In this document: positions 17,938 through 27,927 of the stretch, in pieces | Layout: each line of letters starts with the position of its first letter | Numbering within the stretch: the first letter of the stretch is position 1 | Assembly: GCF_002080395.1 (NCBI RefSeq) | Contig: NZ_CP020478.1 | Span: forward strand, 1,252,886 to 1,316,885 | Length of the DNA: 64,000 nucleotides | Reading direction: 5' to 3' | Origin: Campylobacter helveticus | Lineage (GTDB): Bacteria > Campylobacterota > Campylobacteria > Campylobacterales > Campylobacteraceae | Made by a program: the position numbers and the translations under genes | Notes under the pieces: generated by a model | Seen by the model: only the letters and a program-made list of their open reading frames with translations | Database searches by the model: none | What the model was told of the DNA's origin: nothing

Positions 17938-19818
17938 CTTATAAATTAGGGCAAGAGCTTATTGCATTTGACACGGGGGGGGGGGGGGGTAAGCTCTCTT
18001 CTTTTTAAACTCTATTTAATTAAAAAAACCCACAAAAAACATCTTAAAATTTATCAACAAATCACAGAAGTCTTCCCAGAACTTAGACGCATACCTTTAG
18101 AACAATGTAGCGATTATAAACAAGGCTTAGAATGTCAGTTTCATCTTTCTTATCTTTTAGGACAAGCCTTAATCAAAGCAGATAAGACTTGGTATAAGGG
18201 AGGCTATTTTAAACTCTTTAAAGACATCAAAGAAGCAAAGCAAATTTATAAAGCTTTTAAAGAGATGAAGGAAGAGCTTGGTGTTGTGCCAAATTTAGAA
18301 GGTGTTAAAGCAAATCATCTCAAAAAATCCTTAGTATCAAAAGAATTTCAAAGTCTTTTAAAAACATCATATATCCCTTTACAAAATCTCATCTTAGATA
18401 ATTTTGCTTTTATCTTAGAGCATTTAGAACTCATCTATTTATGGCTTAACTCTAAAGAATTTAAAGACAAATATGAAAAGGAAAATTACCCTTATCCTCC
18501 ATTACTTAATCCAGATATCTTAAATGAGCTTTTAAATTTAGAAGATGAACAAAATAAAGAAACACTAAGAATCAAGCTTAAAGAACTTTCCAATACACAA
18601 CATACAAATGCTTTAAGTGATACTATAAAAGCCTATGCTAAGGCTGGGCTTGATTATAGACTAATCCCAGCTGAGAAAGCTTGGGAAATGAATTTGCCTT
18701 TGCCGAAAAATTATAAATTTTTGTTTTGGGGGAGTCATGGAGTGGGGAATACTGGCATTCATACTTTCTTATACCAGAGCGGTTTTACAGTCTATAGTTG
18801 CCTCGCTGATGAAGGCTCCAAAGCAACTTATCTTTATCAATATAAAGGCGTAATAAGTCATAAAAAAGGAGAAAATATTTATTTGTCTCTTATTGAATAT
18901 TTTAATGCTGCGTATTATGATGAGGATGGAGATAAGCTTGGTAGTTTATATCCCGATACGCCAACTTTACATCAAACGAGAGACCCAATTTCATCTCATA
19001 AAACACATACAACAGTAAAAAGACCGGGAGCAAACTACAAAAGAAATGTAAATGTCGACGATGATGTAAAAGAAATTGTAAAAAATAGAGTGGGCTATTG
19101 GGGAGGAAGAGGCATTATTAACAATCCCTCTTTTATAGGCTCTTTGTCAATTATAGAATCCAAATATGAGATTTATCACGATTTTTTACTTAAAAAAAGA
19201 TTAAAAAATATTAAAGATATTATTATCATTGATAGTGCTGATATAATAGGAGAAAAAGGTGAAAAAACAATGCTTCGTTTAGCCAAAGAATTTAATTTTG
19301 AAATACCAGATTTTGAAAGAATTAGAAAAATATTTTCTTTAAGAATATCCGAGTATTTTCCAACAATTTTCCCTCTTTATGTTGATTGCGATAAATATTT
19401 AAAATGCTTCGTTTGTCTTACCAAATTTCAACTTATGGATAAGGAACATATTAATGTCAATTCTTATTTTGGTTTCAAAGATGAAGAATTTATCGCTTGT
19501 GTGCACAAAGATGAATTGAAAATTTTCCGTCAAAATGTTTCAAAAATTCATCTTTGTAAGGATAAATTGCAAAAAATTGCTCTTGAGTTAGAAATTCTTA
19601 AGAAAAACGAAGAATACAAACGCAATAGAATAAAAGAAGATAAGCTTTTAGACTATCTTAAAGCTCACCCAAATATCGCTAAGAAATTTAAAAAAGTTCT
19701 AGATGAAAAGCATTTGCCCTTTATCAAAGAACAAAGACCCGACATCGTTGCTTCGTGGAAATACTACCAAGAATTTGAAAAGATGTGCGAGGAATTACAA
19801 AACCAAGATATTGTATAA
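17889..19818 (+). CDS. Phase-variable glycan-modification-type protein, OFF in this sequence (G15)
   Basis: Translation from the good start ATG 17889 (AAAGGA 8 bases upstream) meets 15 G at 17975-17989 and then stops after KLSSF. With 14 G (or 11 or 17) the frame would join the 1.8-kb body and give 642 residues. The body contains FWGSHGVGNTGIHTFL, which looks like a sulfotransferase 5' phosphosulfate loop, and HQTRDPISSHK, like a 3' phosphate site; it ends with the HP-IAKKFKKVL...IVASWKYYQEF module common in Campylobacter surface-glycan proteins (I believe DUF2972). Sulfotransferase-like activity is inference. C. jejuni carries unrelated or related G-tract genes near the same ferritin locus. 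Confidence 0.8.
17975..17989 (+). repeat. Hypermutable poly-G tract, G15
   Basis: Fifteen consecutive G in codons 29-34 of the gene starting at 17889. The upstream and downstream frames differ by one base, so the state shown is OFF; loss of one G or gain of two restores the frame. Tracts of this length slip at high rate in Campylobacter, so the count in an assembly is a population consensus at best. Confidence 0.95.
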
Positions 19819-19845
19819 TTAAAAAAAACAATATCTAGGATAAAA

Positions 19846-20718
19846 ATGGGTGTTTTTCTTGTTATTTTAGGAGGGATTTTTTGGGCTGTAAGTGGGGTGT
19901 TAGCGGAATATCTTTTTGAAAATCATTATAGTGTTGAGTGGGTAAGTTTTTACCGCCTTTTTTGCACGGGACTTATTCTTATTATTTTAAGCCTTAAACG
20001 CTTTGAGGTGCAAATTCTCACGCAAAAAAGCACCTTATTTTCTCTTTTCATTTACGCCCTTTTTGGACTTTTGCTAACGCAATATGGCTACTTTAAGGCG
20101 ATTTTTTACACGGACGCTGGAACGGCTACGATGATACAATATAGCGCCCCCTTAATCATTATACTTTTTCTTTGCTTTAAAGATAAGGTTTTGCCTAAAA
20201 AACTCGAATTTTTGGCACTTAGTCTTATTTTAATAGGACTTTTTCTCATCGCAACTGGAGGAAATTTAAGTGATTTTAAAATGAGTTTTTGGGGGATTCT
20301 CTGGGCTTTAGCTGGGGCTTTTGGCGTGGCGTTTTACTCACTTTGTGCAAGGGGCATTATAGAAAAATATGGCATTTTTTTACTAATGGGCTGGGCAAGT
20401 TTAATTGCTAGTGGAATTTTACTCATTTTACTGCTTGGTAAAATTCCTTCTTATGACTTTGATTTAAAGGGCTATTTAGCCTTGGCTGGGATCATTTTTA
20501 TAGGCACGATAGGAGCATTTTGTCTTTATTTAAAAGGGGTCGAATATATCGGTGCATTAAGGGCTAGTATGATAGCGTGTATTGAGCCAGTAGCGGCGGC
20601 TTTTATGTCTTATTTCTTCCTCAAAACACACTATGGCTTTTTAGAGCTTTTCGCTTTTAGCCTCATTATCGTTAGTGTCTTTTTAAATGCGATGAAAGTA
20701 AAACCAAAAATTGACTAA
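19846..20718 (+). CDS. EamA-family (DMT) transporter
   Basis: A 290-residue protein with ten predicted membrane helices arranged as two EamA repeats, the second starting near residue 145 (FWGILWALAGAFGVAFYSL). Conserved features include GGIFWAVSGVLAEYLF at the N-terminus and GALRASMIACIEPVAAA near residue 240. The DMT family exports amino acids and other metabolites; the substrate cannot be told. It directly precedes murA, as Cj0860 neighbours murA (Cj0858c) in C. jejuni. A TATAAT overlaps the stop of the preceding gene at 19814-19819 and may serve as its promoter. Confidence 0.88.
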   Translation: MGVFLVILGGIFWAVSGVLAEYLFENHYSVEWVSFYRLFCTGLILIILSLKRFEVQILTQKSTLFSLFIYALFGLLLTQYGYFKAIFYTDAGTATMIQYSAPLIIILFLCFKDKVLPKKLEFLALSLILIGLFLIATGGNLSDFKMSFWGILWALAGAFGVAFYSLCARGIIEKYGIFLLMGWASLIASGILLILLLGKIPSYDFDLKGYLALAGIIFIGTIGAFCLYLKGVEYIGALRASMIACIEPVAAAFMSYFFLKTHYGFLELFAFSLIIVSVFLNAMKVKPKID

Positions 20719-20722
20719 AGCT

Positions 20723-20731
20723 TGTTATAAT
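20723..20731 (+). promoter_or_regulatory. Extended -10 promoter of murA-moeA
   Basis: TGTTATAAT is a perfect extended -10 (TGn + TATAAT at 20726-20731), 23 bases before the murA ATG, with AAAGGA as ribosome site between them. This gives murA its own start independent of the EamA gene. Confidence 0.6.
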
Positions 20732-20753
20732 TTCGCTTTATTAAAGGAAAATT

Positions 20754-22010
20754 ATGACTTATTTACAAATAGAAGGCACAAATCATTTAAGCGGAAGCGT
20801 CACCATCAATGGTGCGAAAAATGCAGCTTTACCGCTCATCGTTTCTAGCATTTTGGCAAAAAATGAAGTTGAAATTTCAAATGTCCCTGAGGTGGAGGAC
20901 ATTAGAACCCTCATTTCACTTTTGCAAAATTTAGGGGCAAAGGCAAGTTTAGAAAATCATAAAGCCATCCTAAACACCGCAACGCTTAATCAAACCACAG
21001 CAAAATACGACATCGTAAGGAAAATGAGAGCCTCCATACTGACCTTAGGACCTCTTTTAGCACGCTTTAAACATTGTGAAGTGAGCCTTCCCGGAGGCTG
21101 TGCCATAGGGCAAAGACCGATTGATTTGCACCTTTTAGCTCTAGAAAAAATGGGAGCAAATATCCAAATCAAACAAGGCTATGTCGTCGCAAGTGGAGCT
21201 TTAAGGGGTGCGGAAGTGCTATTTGATAAAATCACAGTTACAGGCAGTGAAAATATCATTATGGCAGCAGCTTTAGCTAATGGCAAAACAAGACTTTTAA
21301 ATGTCGCAAAAGAGCCTGAAGTCGTGCAGCTTTGTGAGGTTTTAAAAGACGGAGGGCTTGATATTAAAGGAATTGGCAGTGATGAGCTTGAAATTTATGG
21401 CACGGCTGGGGAGTGTTTGGAATTTAAAGAATTTGCTGTGATACCTGATAGGATAGAGGCAGGGACATATCTTTGCGCTGGGGCTATTGTCAATTCAAAA
21501 ATTAGCATTTGTAAGGTAAATCCAAGTCATCTAAGTGCAGTTTTGGCAAAACTTGAGCAAATGGGCTTTGGTATCGTTGTGGAGGGGGATAGCATTACCT
21601 TACTCCCTGCGAAAGAAATTAAGCCTGTGGAAATTCTTACAAGCGAGTATCCGGGCTTTCCTACCGATATGCAAGCACAATTTATGGCTCTAGCCCTTAG
21701 GGCAAATGGCACAAGTATCATCGATGAAAGGCTTTTTGAAAATCGCTTTATGCATGTGAGTGAGCTTTTAAGAATGGGAGCGGACATTAAGCTAAATGGA
21801 CATATTGCAACCATTAACGGCGGTAAAGAGCTTAACGCGGCTGATGTGATGGCGACAGATTTAAGAGCTTCTTCAGCACTTATCCTAGCAGCTCTTGCAG
21901 CAAAAGGGGTAAGTAGGGTGCATAGAATTTATCATTTAGATAGGGGTTATGAAAATTTGGAGGAGAAATTTAAAACACTTGGCGCAAATATCACAAGGCT
22001 TAAAGAATGA
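20754..22010 (+). CDS. murA: UDP-N-acetylglucosamine 1-carboxyvinyltransferase
   Basis: A 418-residue MurA, the first committed step of peptidoglycan synthesis. It adds enolpyruvate to UDP-GlcNAc. The N-terminal NGAKNAALP near residues 20-28 and the active-site loop [11 protein letters not shown], with the catalytic cysteine near residue 117 (fosfomycin target), are present, as is the C-terminal [14 protein letters not shown]. The length is normal. It overlaps moeA by 4 bases. Confidence 0.97.
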   Translation: MTYLQIEGTNHLSGSVTINGAKNAALPLIVSSILAKNEVEISNVPEVEDIRTLISLLQNLGAKASLENHKAILNTATLNQTTAKYDIVRKMRASILTLGPLLARFKHCEVSLPGGCAIGQRPIDLHLLALEKMGANIQIKQGYVVASGALRGAEVLFDKITVTGSENIIMAAALANGKTRLLNVAKEPEVVQLCEVLKDGGLDIKGIGSDELEIYGTAGECLEFKEFAVIPDRIEAGTYLCAGAIVNSKISICKVNPSHLSAVLAKLEQMGFGIVVEGDSITLLPAKEIKPVEILTSEYPGFPTDMQAQFMALALRANGTSIIDERLFENRFMHVSELLRMGADIKLNGHIATINGGKELNAADVMATDLRASSALILAALAAKGVSRVHRIYHLDRGYENLEEKFKTLGANITRLKE

Positions 22011-23173
22011 AAAATATTTTCGAAACCTTAGAGCTTCTAAAAGAGCAAATCGCACCCCTAAAGGAAAATGAGCTTATCGGTTTAGAAGACGCACTCGGTA
22101 GAATTTTAGCTTGTGATTTGTATGCAAAAAAAAATTTGCCAAGTTTTGATAATGCTGCCCTAGATGGCTATGCGTTTAATTATGCTGACATCAATGAGCC
22201 TTTGCGTATCAAAGGGACAATTTTGGCTGGCAATAAAACGCTTTATGAGCTTGGTAAAAACGAATGTTATAAAATAATGACAGGGGCATTAATGCCTAAA
22301 AATGCCGATACAATTTTAATGCTTGAAGAAGAAAATTTAGAAAACGGCAAACTTGTCATCAAAACAAAACCAAAGCAATTTAACGCTTTTCGTTTTAAGG
22401 GCGAAGAGCAAAAAATGGGGGAGCTTTTACTTAAAAAAGGACAAAAACTCAATGCTTCAATGCTAACCCTGCTTGCCGCACAAGGAATTTATAAAATAAA
22501 AGTGGTAAGAAAACCAAGAATTGCCATATTTTCAAGTGGAGATGAATTGAAAGAGCCTTGGGAGGAATGCGATGAAAAAAGCATTTATAATGCGAATGCT
22601 TTGGGCGTGAGTGCGCTACTTAATGGGTGTGATTTAAGCTATCTTGGCATAATCAAAGATGAAATGAGTGAAGTAAAAAAAGCCTTGCAAAATAGCAATT
22701 TTGACCTTATCATCACAAGTGGAGGGGCGAGTGTGGGTGAGGCAGATTTTATGGATAAGGTTTTAAAAGAGCTTGAATTTAAAAAACTTTTTGATGGGAT
22801 TAAAGCGCGTCCAGCAAAGCCTACAAAACTTTATGAAAAAGATGAAAAATTAATTTTGATTTTACCGGGAAATCCTATGGCGGCTTTTCTTTCTTGTTTT
22901 ATTTTTGCTAAAAAAATTGTCGATTTACTTGGTGGAAATTTGGAGGAGACGAGTAAAATTAAGGCTTTTATGGGACAAGATTTAAAGCTTAAGGTGGGGA
23001 GAAATAATTTGATTTTGGGAAATTTAAAAGGAAATCATTTTATCCCATTTAACGACAACAAATTTGGCTCAGCTATGATTTTACCGCTTGTAAAAAGTGA
23101 ATTTTTATTCATTAGCGAGGAGGGACAAGCTCAAATTACAAAGGGCGAAGAGATGCAAATCATACGCCTTTAA
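22007..23173 (+). CDS. moeA: Molybdopterin molybdenumtransferase
   Basis: A 388-residue MoeA, which inserts molybdate into adenylylated molybdopterin for enzymes such as formate dehydrogenase and nitrate reductase. The N-terminal ALGRILA...[14 protein letters not shown] segment, [14 protein letters not shown] near residue 90, the MoCF-domain [11 protein letters not shown] near 240 and LPGNPMAAF near 287 are all family hallmarks. It overlaps murA by 4 bases (ATGA), an arrangement also found in C. jejuni. Confidence 0.95.
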   Translation: MKNIFETLELLKEQIAPLKENELIGLEDALGRILACDLYAKKNLPSFDNAALDGYAFNYADINEPLRIKGTILAGNKTLYELGKNECYKIMTGALMPKNADTILMLEEENLENGKLVIKTKPKQFNAFRFKGEEQKMGELLLKKGQKLNASMLTLLAAQGIYKIKVVRKPRIAIFSSGDELKEPWEECDEKSIYNANALGVSALLNGCDLSYLGIIKDEMSEVKKALQNSNFDLIITSGGASVGEADFMDKVLKELEFKKLFDGIKARPAKPTKLYEKDEKLILILPGNPMAAFLSCFIFAKKIVDLLGGNLEETSKIKAFMGQDLKLKVGRNNLILGNLKGNHFIPFNDNKFGSAMILPLVKSEFLFISEEGQAQITKGEEMQIIRL

Positions 23174-23343
23174 GGCACTTACATATTTACTATTTTTAGT
23201 TAAAATCCCGCCTATGAATATGAAAAATTTATATAAAAGCATCTTATTTTCTTTTACTAAAAGTTATATCCTAGCCTTACAAAGCCTCTATTGGTCCCAC
23301 CTTAATATTTCGAATTTTAATTTTAAATTTTCAAAATATTAAG

Positions 23344-24499
23344 GATATTTTTAAACTTAAATCTTTAAAACTTTTTTATAAATATGCTGTGCCTAATGTT
23401 ATTAGCGTGGCTTTTTTCTCTGTTTATATTATTATTGATAGGATTTTTGTAGGGAAATATCTAGGTAGCGATTCGCTTGCGGCGCTTGGTTTAGTAATGC
23501 CTTTTGTGATGATAAGCTTTGCATTAAGCGATATGATAGCGATTGGCTCATCTGTGCAAATTACGATGAAATTAGCCTTAGACAAATTTAAAGAGGCTAA
23601 TCGTGTATCTTTAGTTCTCATTTTTGCATTTAATACTCTCATAGCTTTTTGGCTTATTTTATTTCACCTCTTTTAATCGACTTACTTGATACAACAGCAC
23701 AAATTCAAGCCCTTTGTAAAGAAGTCGCTTTGGTTTTTGCTTTATTTATGCCTGCGATTTCTCTTCATTTTGCTCTTGATAATTATTTAAGAATTTGCGG
23801 AAAAACTGCTCACGCTATGATTGTAAATATCATCGTAGCCTTTAGTAATGTCATTTTAGATTATCTTTTTACATTGTGTTTGACTGGGGTTTATTTTCGG
23901 CTGCATTGGCTTTAGCCTTGGGACTTTTTTGGATATTTATCCTTTTTTTACTCAAAAACTTCGGTTAAAATTAAGCGGAATTTATCTTTCTTTTTAAAAC
24001 TTTAAAAAATATCATTTATAATGGAAGTAGTGAATTTTTTGGAAATATTTCTGCTTCAATTTATGAAATTTTTGCTAATTTTATCTTAATGGAGTTAGCG
24101 GGAGCAAAAGCTGTGGCTGCTTATTCTATTATACTTTATATTGATAATTTTATCACTATGCTTACTCTTGTAATGTGTGAGGCTATGCAACCAGATTTAA
24201 GCTATCATTTTGCTCAAAAAAATGACAAAGAATTTTTGGAATTTAGCACTCAAGCTTTATATATCTTTTCTTTTGTTTTTCTTATTTGTTGGTTTAATAT
24301 ACTTGTAAGCTGTATGCTAACAGCTTTTAACAAAGCTCATTTTTCACTTATTTTAAGCCTTATAAGTAATCTTTTTGCACCTCTTATTTTTGTCCTAATT
24401 TTGTCAAATTTAATAGGCTTAAATGGAGTGTGGATGAGTCCATTTTTGGCTGATTTTTGTGTCTTTTTCTTAGCTTTTTATTTTCTTAAAAAAGTTTAA
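23344..24499 (+). pseudogene. Decayed MATE-family efflux gene
   Basis: Pieces of one multidrug/toxic-compound exporter lie in different frames. Piece one (to about 23676) reads FYKYAVPNVISVAFFSVYII with no ATG start; piece two (about 23650-23915) reads ISPLLIDLLDTTAQI; a short third frame reads WGLFSAALALALGLFWIF before a stop near 23967; the last (about 24000-24499) reads NGSSEFFGNISASIYEIF and runs to LKKV. At least three frame disruptions are therefore needed. A 42-codon ORF at 23214-23342 just upstream is probably chance. C. jejuni has a MATE gene (Cj0619) near its poly-G 617-family genes. Confidence 0.85.
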
Positions 24500-24548
24500 A
24501 ATCATAAATCGGTTGTTATATTAATGTAAAGAAAGGTTAAAATACAGC

Positions 24549-24578
24549 TTGACAAAAATGGCTTTTTTGTATTATAAT
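24549..24578 (+). promoter_or_regulatory. Consensus sigma-70 promoter of tRNA-Gly
   Basis: TTGACA at 24549-24554 and TATAAT at 24573-24578 are separated by 18 bases, and the tRNA begins 12 bases after the -10 box. A full -35 is unusual for Campylobacter, where most promoters lack one, and fits strong stable-RNA expression. Confidence 0.8.
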
Positions 24579-24589
24579 TCATCTTTCTT

Positions 24590-24664
24590 GCGGGAATAGC
24601 TCAGGGGTAGAGCACAACCTTGCCAAGGTTGGGGTCGCGAGTTCGAATCTCGTTTCCCGCTCCA
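24590..24664 (+). tRNA. tRNA-Gly (anticodon GCC)
   Basis: The acceptor stem GCGGGAA pairs with TTCCCGC. The anticodon arm CCTTGCCAAGG presents GCC, and the T arm contains GTTCGAATC. Discriminator T is followed by an encoded CCA at 24662-24664. It lies immediately upstream of yggS. Confidence 0.96.
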
Positions 24665-24682
24665 CTTCAAATTTGAGTTAAA

Positions 24683-25312
24683 ATGAATTTAGAACAAATC
24701 TTAGAAAAAACCAAAAATGTCCGCCTCATCGCTGCGAGTAAATATGTCAATGCTGAAATCATAAAAGAGTTTTATTATAAAGGCTTAAGCGAATTTGGCG
24801 AAAATCAAGTCAAGGCTCTAAGCGAAAAAAAAGAAATTTTAAAGAATGAGAACTTGGCTATTAAATGGCATTTTATAGGCACATTGCAAAGCAATAAAAT
24901 CAATCTTCTTATCAAGCAACGACCCATATTATGGCAAAGTTGCAATTCTTTAAAACTTGCCCACGCGGTTAATAAAAGGCTTGATTATACCCTTGATACC
25001 CTACTTGAAATTAATAGTGCCTTTGAGGAAAGTAAAAGTGGAATTGAGCCCAATAAGGCTTTGGAGGAATATTTGCAAATTAAAGAAGAATGTAAAAATT
25101 TAAACCTTAAGGGCGTGATGTGTATAGGAACGCATAGCAACGATGTAAAAATGATACAAAAAAGTTTTGAAACAACTTATAAAATTTATGAAAATTTGCA
25201 AAAATACGGCGCAAACATTTGCTCTATGGGTATGAGTAAGGATTTTGAGTTGGCTTTGAAATGCGGTTCAAATATGCTAAGACTTGGGAGTATTCTTTTC
25301 AAAAGCCCTTAA
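24683..25312 (+). CDS. yggS: PLP homeostasis protein (YggS/PROSC family)
   Basis: A 209-residue member of the YggS family, which binds pyridoxal 5'-phosphate and keeps its level balanced. The PLP lysine lies in LIAASKYVN near residues 15-23, and FGENQVKAL, WHFIGTLQSNK and SMGMSKDFELAL are all conserved family signatures. The protein is slightly shorter than the E. coli form. It ends in a hairpin shared with flaC on the other strand. Confidence 0.93.
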   Translation: MNLEQILEKTKNVRLIAASKYVNAEIIKEFYYKGLSEFGENQVKALSEKKEILKNENLAIKWHFIGTLQSNKINLLIKQRPILWQSCNSLKLAHAVNKRLDYTLDTLLEINSAFEESKSGIEPNKALEEYLQIKEECKNLNLKGVMCIGTHSNDVKMIQKSFETTYKIYENLQKYGANICSMGMSKDFELALKCGSNMLRLGSILFKSP

Positions 25313-25330
25313 AAAGGGCTTCTTTTAGTA
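25303..25330. terminator. Hairpin between convergent yggS and flaC
   Basis: AAGCCCT (25303-25309) pairs with AGGGCTT (25315-25321) around a 5-base loop; CTTTT follows on plus and TTTTG on minus. It overlaps the yggS stop and may serve both strands, though the T runs are short. Confidence 0.55.
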
Positions 25331-26074
25331 TAACAAAGAGGCGATTTTGGATTGAAGCATAATATTGCTTTGTGCGGCAGCGAAAGCGGCGGCATTTTCT
25401 TTTAAGTATCCAGCATTAAAGTCATTGACATTCTTCGCCATATCATTATTTAGCAAATTATTTTCTGCGGCTTTAGTGTTGATACTATTTTGCACACTCG
25501 CGTTAATATTAGAAGTTAAAGCATTGATACCTGAGCCTATCTCACTTCTTAGACTACCTAGTTGGTCAGTGAAACTTGTGATGCTTTCTTGATTATCTAT
25601 GCTTAAACCATCGGTGTTTAAAGAATTTAAATTTGTTGTTTCTGTGCCACTACCTACCACAAATTCCATAGTTTGAAAAACATTTTTGCCGTTAAAAGTT
25701 GCATTATTAAAAGAGTCGTTAATAGACTGCGTCAAACGAGTTGCCTCACCCCTTAGCATATTTTTTTGTGCGTCAGTCATTACGCCGCTATTCATCCTCA
25801 CAGAAAGCTCATTAAGCCTATCAGCACTTTGGGAAATATTTGTCAAACTTGCATCAGCGATTTGCAAAACACCTATCGCATCATAAGCATTTGCCACGCC
25901 TTGGTCTATGGTGCTTGACTGCGACCTTAAGGAATCTGCAATCGCCAAATTTGCACTATCAACTCCGCTAATAGCCCTCATCGCAGCGATATTTTCTAAA
26001 GCCTTATCCTGCGACTTTTGCGCATTGTTTAAATAATAATTTTGCTGCATCGCATTAGAGTTGTTAATTTTCAT
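25325..26074 (-). CDS. flaC: FlaC-type flagellin-like secreted protein
   Basis: A 249-residue protein with the D0/D1 helical ends of flagellin (NLAIADSLRSQSSTIDQGVA; QLGSLRSEIGSGINALTSN) and almost no variable centre. The length equals that of C. jejuni FlaC, which is exported through the flagellar apparatus and acts on host cells rather than building the filament. The ribosome site AAGGAGG, 7 bases from the ATG, is the strongest I saw in the window, fitting an abundant protein. No sigma-28 promoter was identified in the short gap upstream; it could lie within the preceding gene. Confidence 0.93.
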   Translation of the reverse strand: MKINNSNAMQQNYYLNNAQKSQDKALENIAAMRAISGVDSANLAIADSLRSQSSTIDQGVANAYDAIGVLQIADASLTNISQSADRLNELSVRMNSGVMTDAQKNMLRGEATRLTQSINDSFNNATFNGKNVFQTMEFVVGSGTETTNLNSLNTDGLSIDNQESITSFTDQLGSLRSEIGSGINALTSNINASVQNSINTKAAENNLLNNDMAKNVNDFNAGYLKENAAAFAAAQSNIMLQSKIASLLY

Positions 26075-26103
26075 ATCGATACCTCCTTCAATTTTTCGAA
26101 ATT

Positions 26104-26577
26104 TTAGTCTTTTTTGGCTATTTTAAAGCTTAAAAAATATAAAAATATTTGCATACAAACGATAATTTTTATCACCACCTCACTCGCCTCGTGCATACTT
26201 TGAAATTCTGCTGTTTGTATCACGCTTTCGCCTAATTTTTGAGCTTCTAAAATATACGCGGTAAAATGAAATACAAAGAATAAAGCAAGAGCTAAAACGA
26301 TGAAAGAAAGGGCAAATTTAGAGAATCTTAATTGAAAATTTTCTCTCTTTTTAAGAAAATTCACCAATTCATAAAAAGCATTAAAAAATGCTACCACAAG
26401 TAACACATAGCCCATTTTGACGAAAATATCACTCATTATAAGCCCACTTTGAAAGTGGTTTAAAACATTATCTCCAATTAAGTTTTGTGGATAAAAAATG
26501 ACAGGTGCGACCACCACACCTAAAACAAGCTCCACCCCTATCACCGCAGCTAATAAAAAAAGATTGACCGCTTTCAT
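26104..26577 (-). CDS. Integral membrane protein, DUF4149-like
   Basis: A 157-residue protein with four likely membrane helices (around residues 3-27, 50-70, 85-108 and 128-150). The pattern VVVAPVIFYP in the first helix and the conserved polar positions resemble the DUF4149/TMEM205-like family. C. jejuni has an equivalent (Cj0721c) next to flaC, so the pair is conserved. Its function is unknown. It lies one base after prfB and may be cotranscribed with it. Confidence 0.75.
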   Translation of the reverse strand: MKAVNLFLLAAVIGVELVLGVVVAPVIFYPQNLIGDNVLNHFQSGLIMSDIFVKMGYVLLVVAFFNAFYELVNFLKKRENFQLRFSKFALSFIVLALALFFVFHFTAYILEAQKLGESVIQTAEFQSMHEASEVVIKIIVCMQIFLYFLSFKIAKKD

Positions 26578-26578
26578 T

Positions 26579-27685
26579 TTATTCCTTATTTTGTGCTTTC
26601 ATTGCGATTAAAACACCCTCTATCATTTTTTTAATATCTCCGTCTAAAATTCCCTCTGCATTAGAAAAAGCTTCATTGCTTCTTGTGTCCTTAACCTGCT
26701 GATAAGGAAAAAGCACATAAGAGCGAATTTGATGCCCCCAGCCCATTTCGCTTTTTTCCCCTGAATTTGCCACCGCTTCTTGCTTCATTAACTCAAGCTC
26801 ATAAAGGCGTGAGCGAAGCATTTTGAAAGCTGTGGCTTTATTTTTATGTTGGCTTCTGTCATTTTGGCACTGCACGACTATGTTGGTAGGGATATGCGTG
26901 ATACGGACAGCTGATTCTGTTTTATTAACGTGCTGTCCGCCCGCCCCACTTGCGCGGTAAAAGTCGATGCGCAAGTCCTTTTCTTCAATCTCAATCTCAA
27001 TGTCATCATCAAGCTCCGGACTTACCATAACGCTAGAAAAGCTTGTATGCCTACGCCCAGCACTATCAAAAGGCGAAGTTCTCACAAGGCGGTGAATTCC
27101 ATTTTCTGCTTTTAAATACCCATAAGCATTTTCTCCCTTAACCAAAAAACTCACATCTTTAAGTCCCGCTTCATCACCTTCTTGAAAATCCAAAGTTTCG
27201 ACTTTAAAACCCTCCCTCTCGCAAAAACGCAAATACATTCTATAAAGCATACTTGCCCAGTCATTACTCTCCGTCCCACCAGCACCTGGATGTATGGAGA
27301 TGATGGCATTTTTATTATCATTTTCTCCGCTTAAAAGCATAGAAATTTCAAGACTTGTAATACTATCTTCCAATTTAGGCGCATCTTCAAAAAGTGCTTT
27401 TAAGGTCTCATCATCATTTTCACTATTTGCCATATCAAAAAGCTCACTCGCGTCATTTAGAGCATTAAAAGCGTTTTCATAAGCTGTGAGCAAATTTGTA
27501 ATTTTCGTTTTTTCTTTACCTAGAACGGCGGCGTTTTTGGCATCATTCCAAAAATTTGGGTCATTTTCCTTAGCCTCAATTTCACTAAGCTTTATCCTAA
27601 GCTCGTTAGGTTTTATAATGGAGGCTATATTTTTAACCTTACTATCAAGGTTTTTTAAAAGTTCGCTAAATTCATAATTGTCCAT
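26579..27685 (-). CDS. prfB: Peptide chain release factor 2
   Basis: A 368-residue RF2 that terminates translation at UGA and UAA. The stop-codon recognition tripeptide SPF lies in [14 protein letters not shown] near residue 205 and the catalytic GGQ in [15 protein letters not shown] near 250. The coding frame is continuous: the programmed +1 frameshift used to autoregulate E. coli prfB is absent here. prmC, which methylates the GGQ glutamine, is elsewhere in the window (11447-12259). Confidence 0.97.
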   Translation of the reverse strand: MDNYEFSELLKNLDSKVKNIASIIKPNELRIKLSEIEAKENDPNFWNDAKNAAVLGKEKTKITNLLTAYENAFNALNDASELFDMANSENDDETLKALFEDAPKLEDSITSLEISMLLSGENDNKNAIISIHPGAGGTESNDWASMLYRMYLRFCEREGFKVETLDFQEGDEAGLKDVSFLVKGENAYGYLKAENGIHRLVRTSPFDSAGRRHTSFSSVMVSPELDDDIEIEIEEKDLRIDFYRASGAGGQHVNKTESAVRITHIPTNIVVQCQNDRSQHKNKATAFKMLRSRLYELELMKQEAVANSGEKSEMGWGHQIRSYVLFPYQQVKDTRSNEAFSNAEGILDGDIKKMIEGVLIAMKAQNKE

Positions 27686-27767
27686 AATTTTTCCTTAAAA
27701 TCCGCATTTTATCAAATTTAGTTTAAGGCTTTTCAAATGGAAAATTGATTTAATGTTTTTATAACAA

Positions 27768-27927
27768 TTAACGCCCAAATTTTTTCTTTAAGCTTAAAGC
27801 CTTGAAAATAAACCACACATAGCCTCCCTTATACCAAGTTTTATGTGCTTTGATTGAAGCTTGTTCTTTTTAAGAGCAAGAGATGATTTTTCATTCTTTG
27901 TATGGCTGAGTTAGGATTGTTTATCAT
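27768..27927 (-). pseudogene. Remnant of a phase-variable glycan-type gene
   Basis: On the minus strand, ATG 27927 begins the same 16 codons as the gene at 17889, then after CATCTCT the sequence jumps to a segment matching the intact gene about 80 codons later: ATCAAAGCA-ATAA-ACTTGG encodes IKAHKTWYKGGY, compared with IKADKTWYKGGY. The remnant ends VWFIFKALSLKKKFGR plus a stop. The first frame stops after 28 codons and the second piece is one base out of frame. The deletion endpoints coincide with two HLSY-LGQ motifs in the intact protein, which suggests recombination between them. Confidence 0.85.

Noticed and set aside
17962-19818. Treating the TTG at 17962 as the real start of the G-tract gene
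   Set aside because: It would begin just before the poly-G, has no ribosome site, and ignores the well-formed promoter, AAAGGA and ATG at 17889 that are duplicated at the other repeat.
23214-23342. 42-codon ORF before the MATE pseudogene as a gene
   Set aside because: It has no convincing ribosome site, no recognisable features and overlaps the likely 5' end of the decayed transporter.
26579-27685. Programmed frameshift in prfB
   Set aside because: The coding frame is continuous from the start codon; the E. coli-type in-frame UGA near codon 26 is absent.
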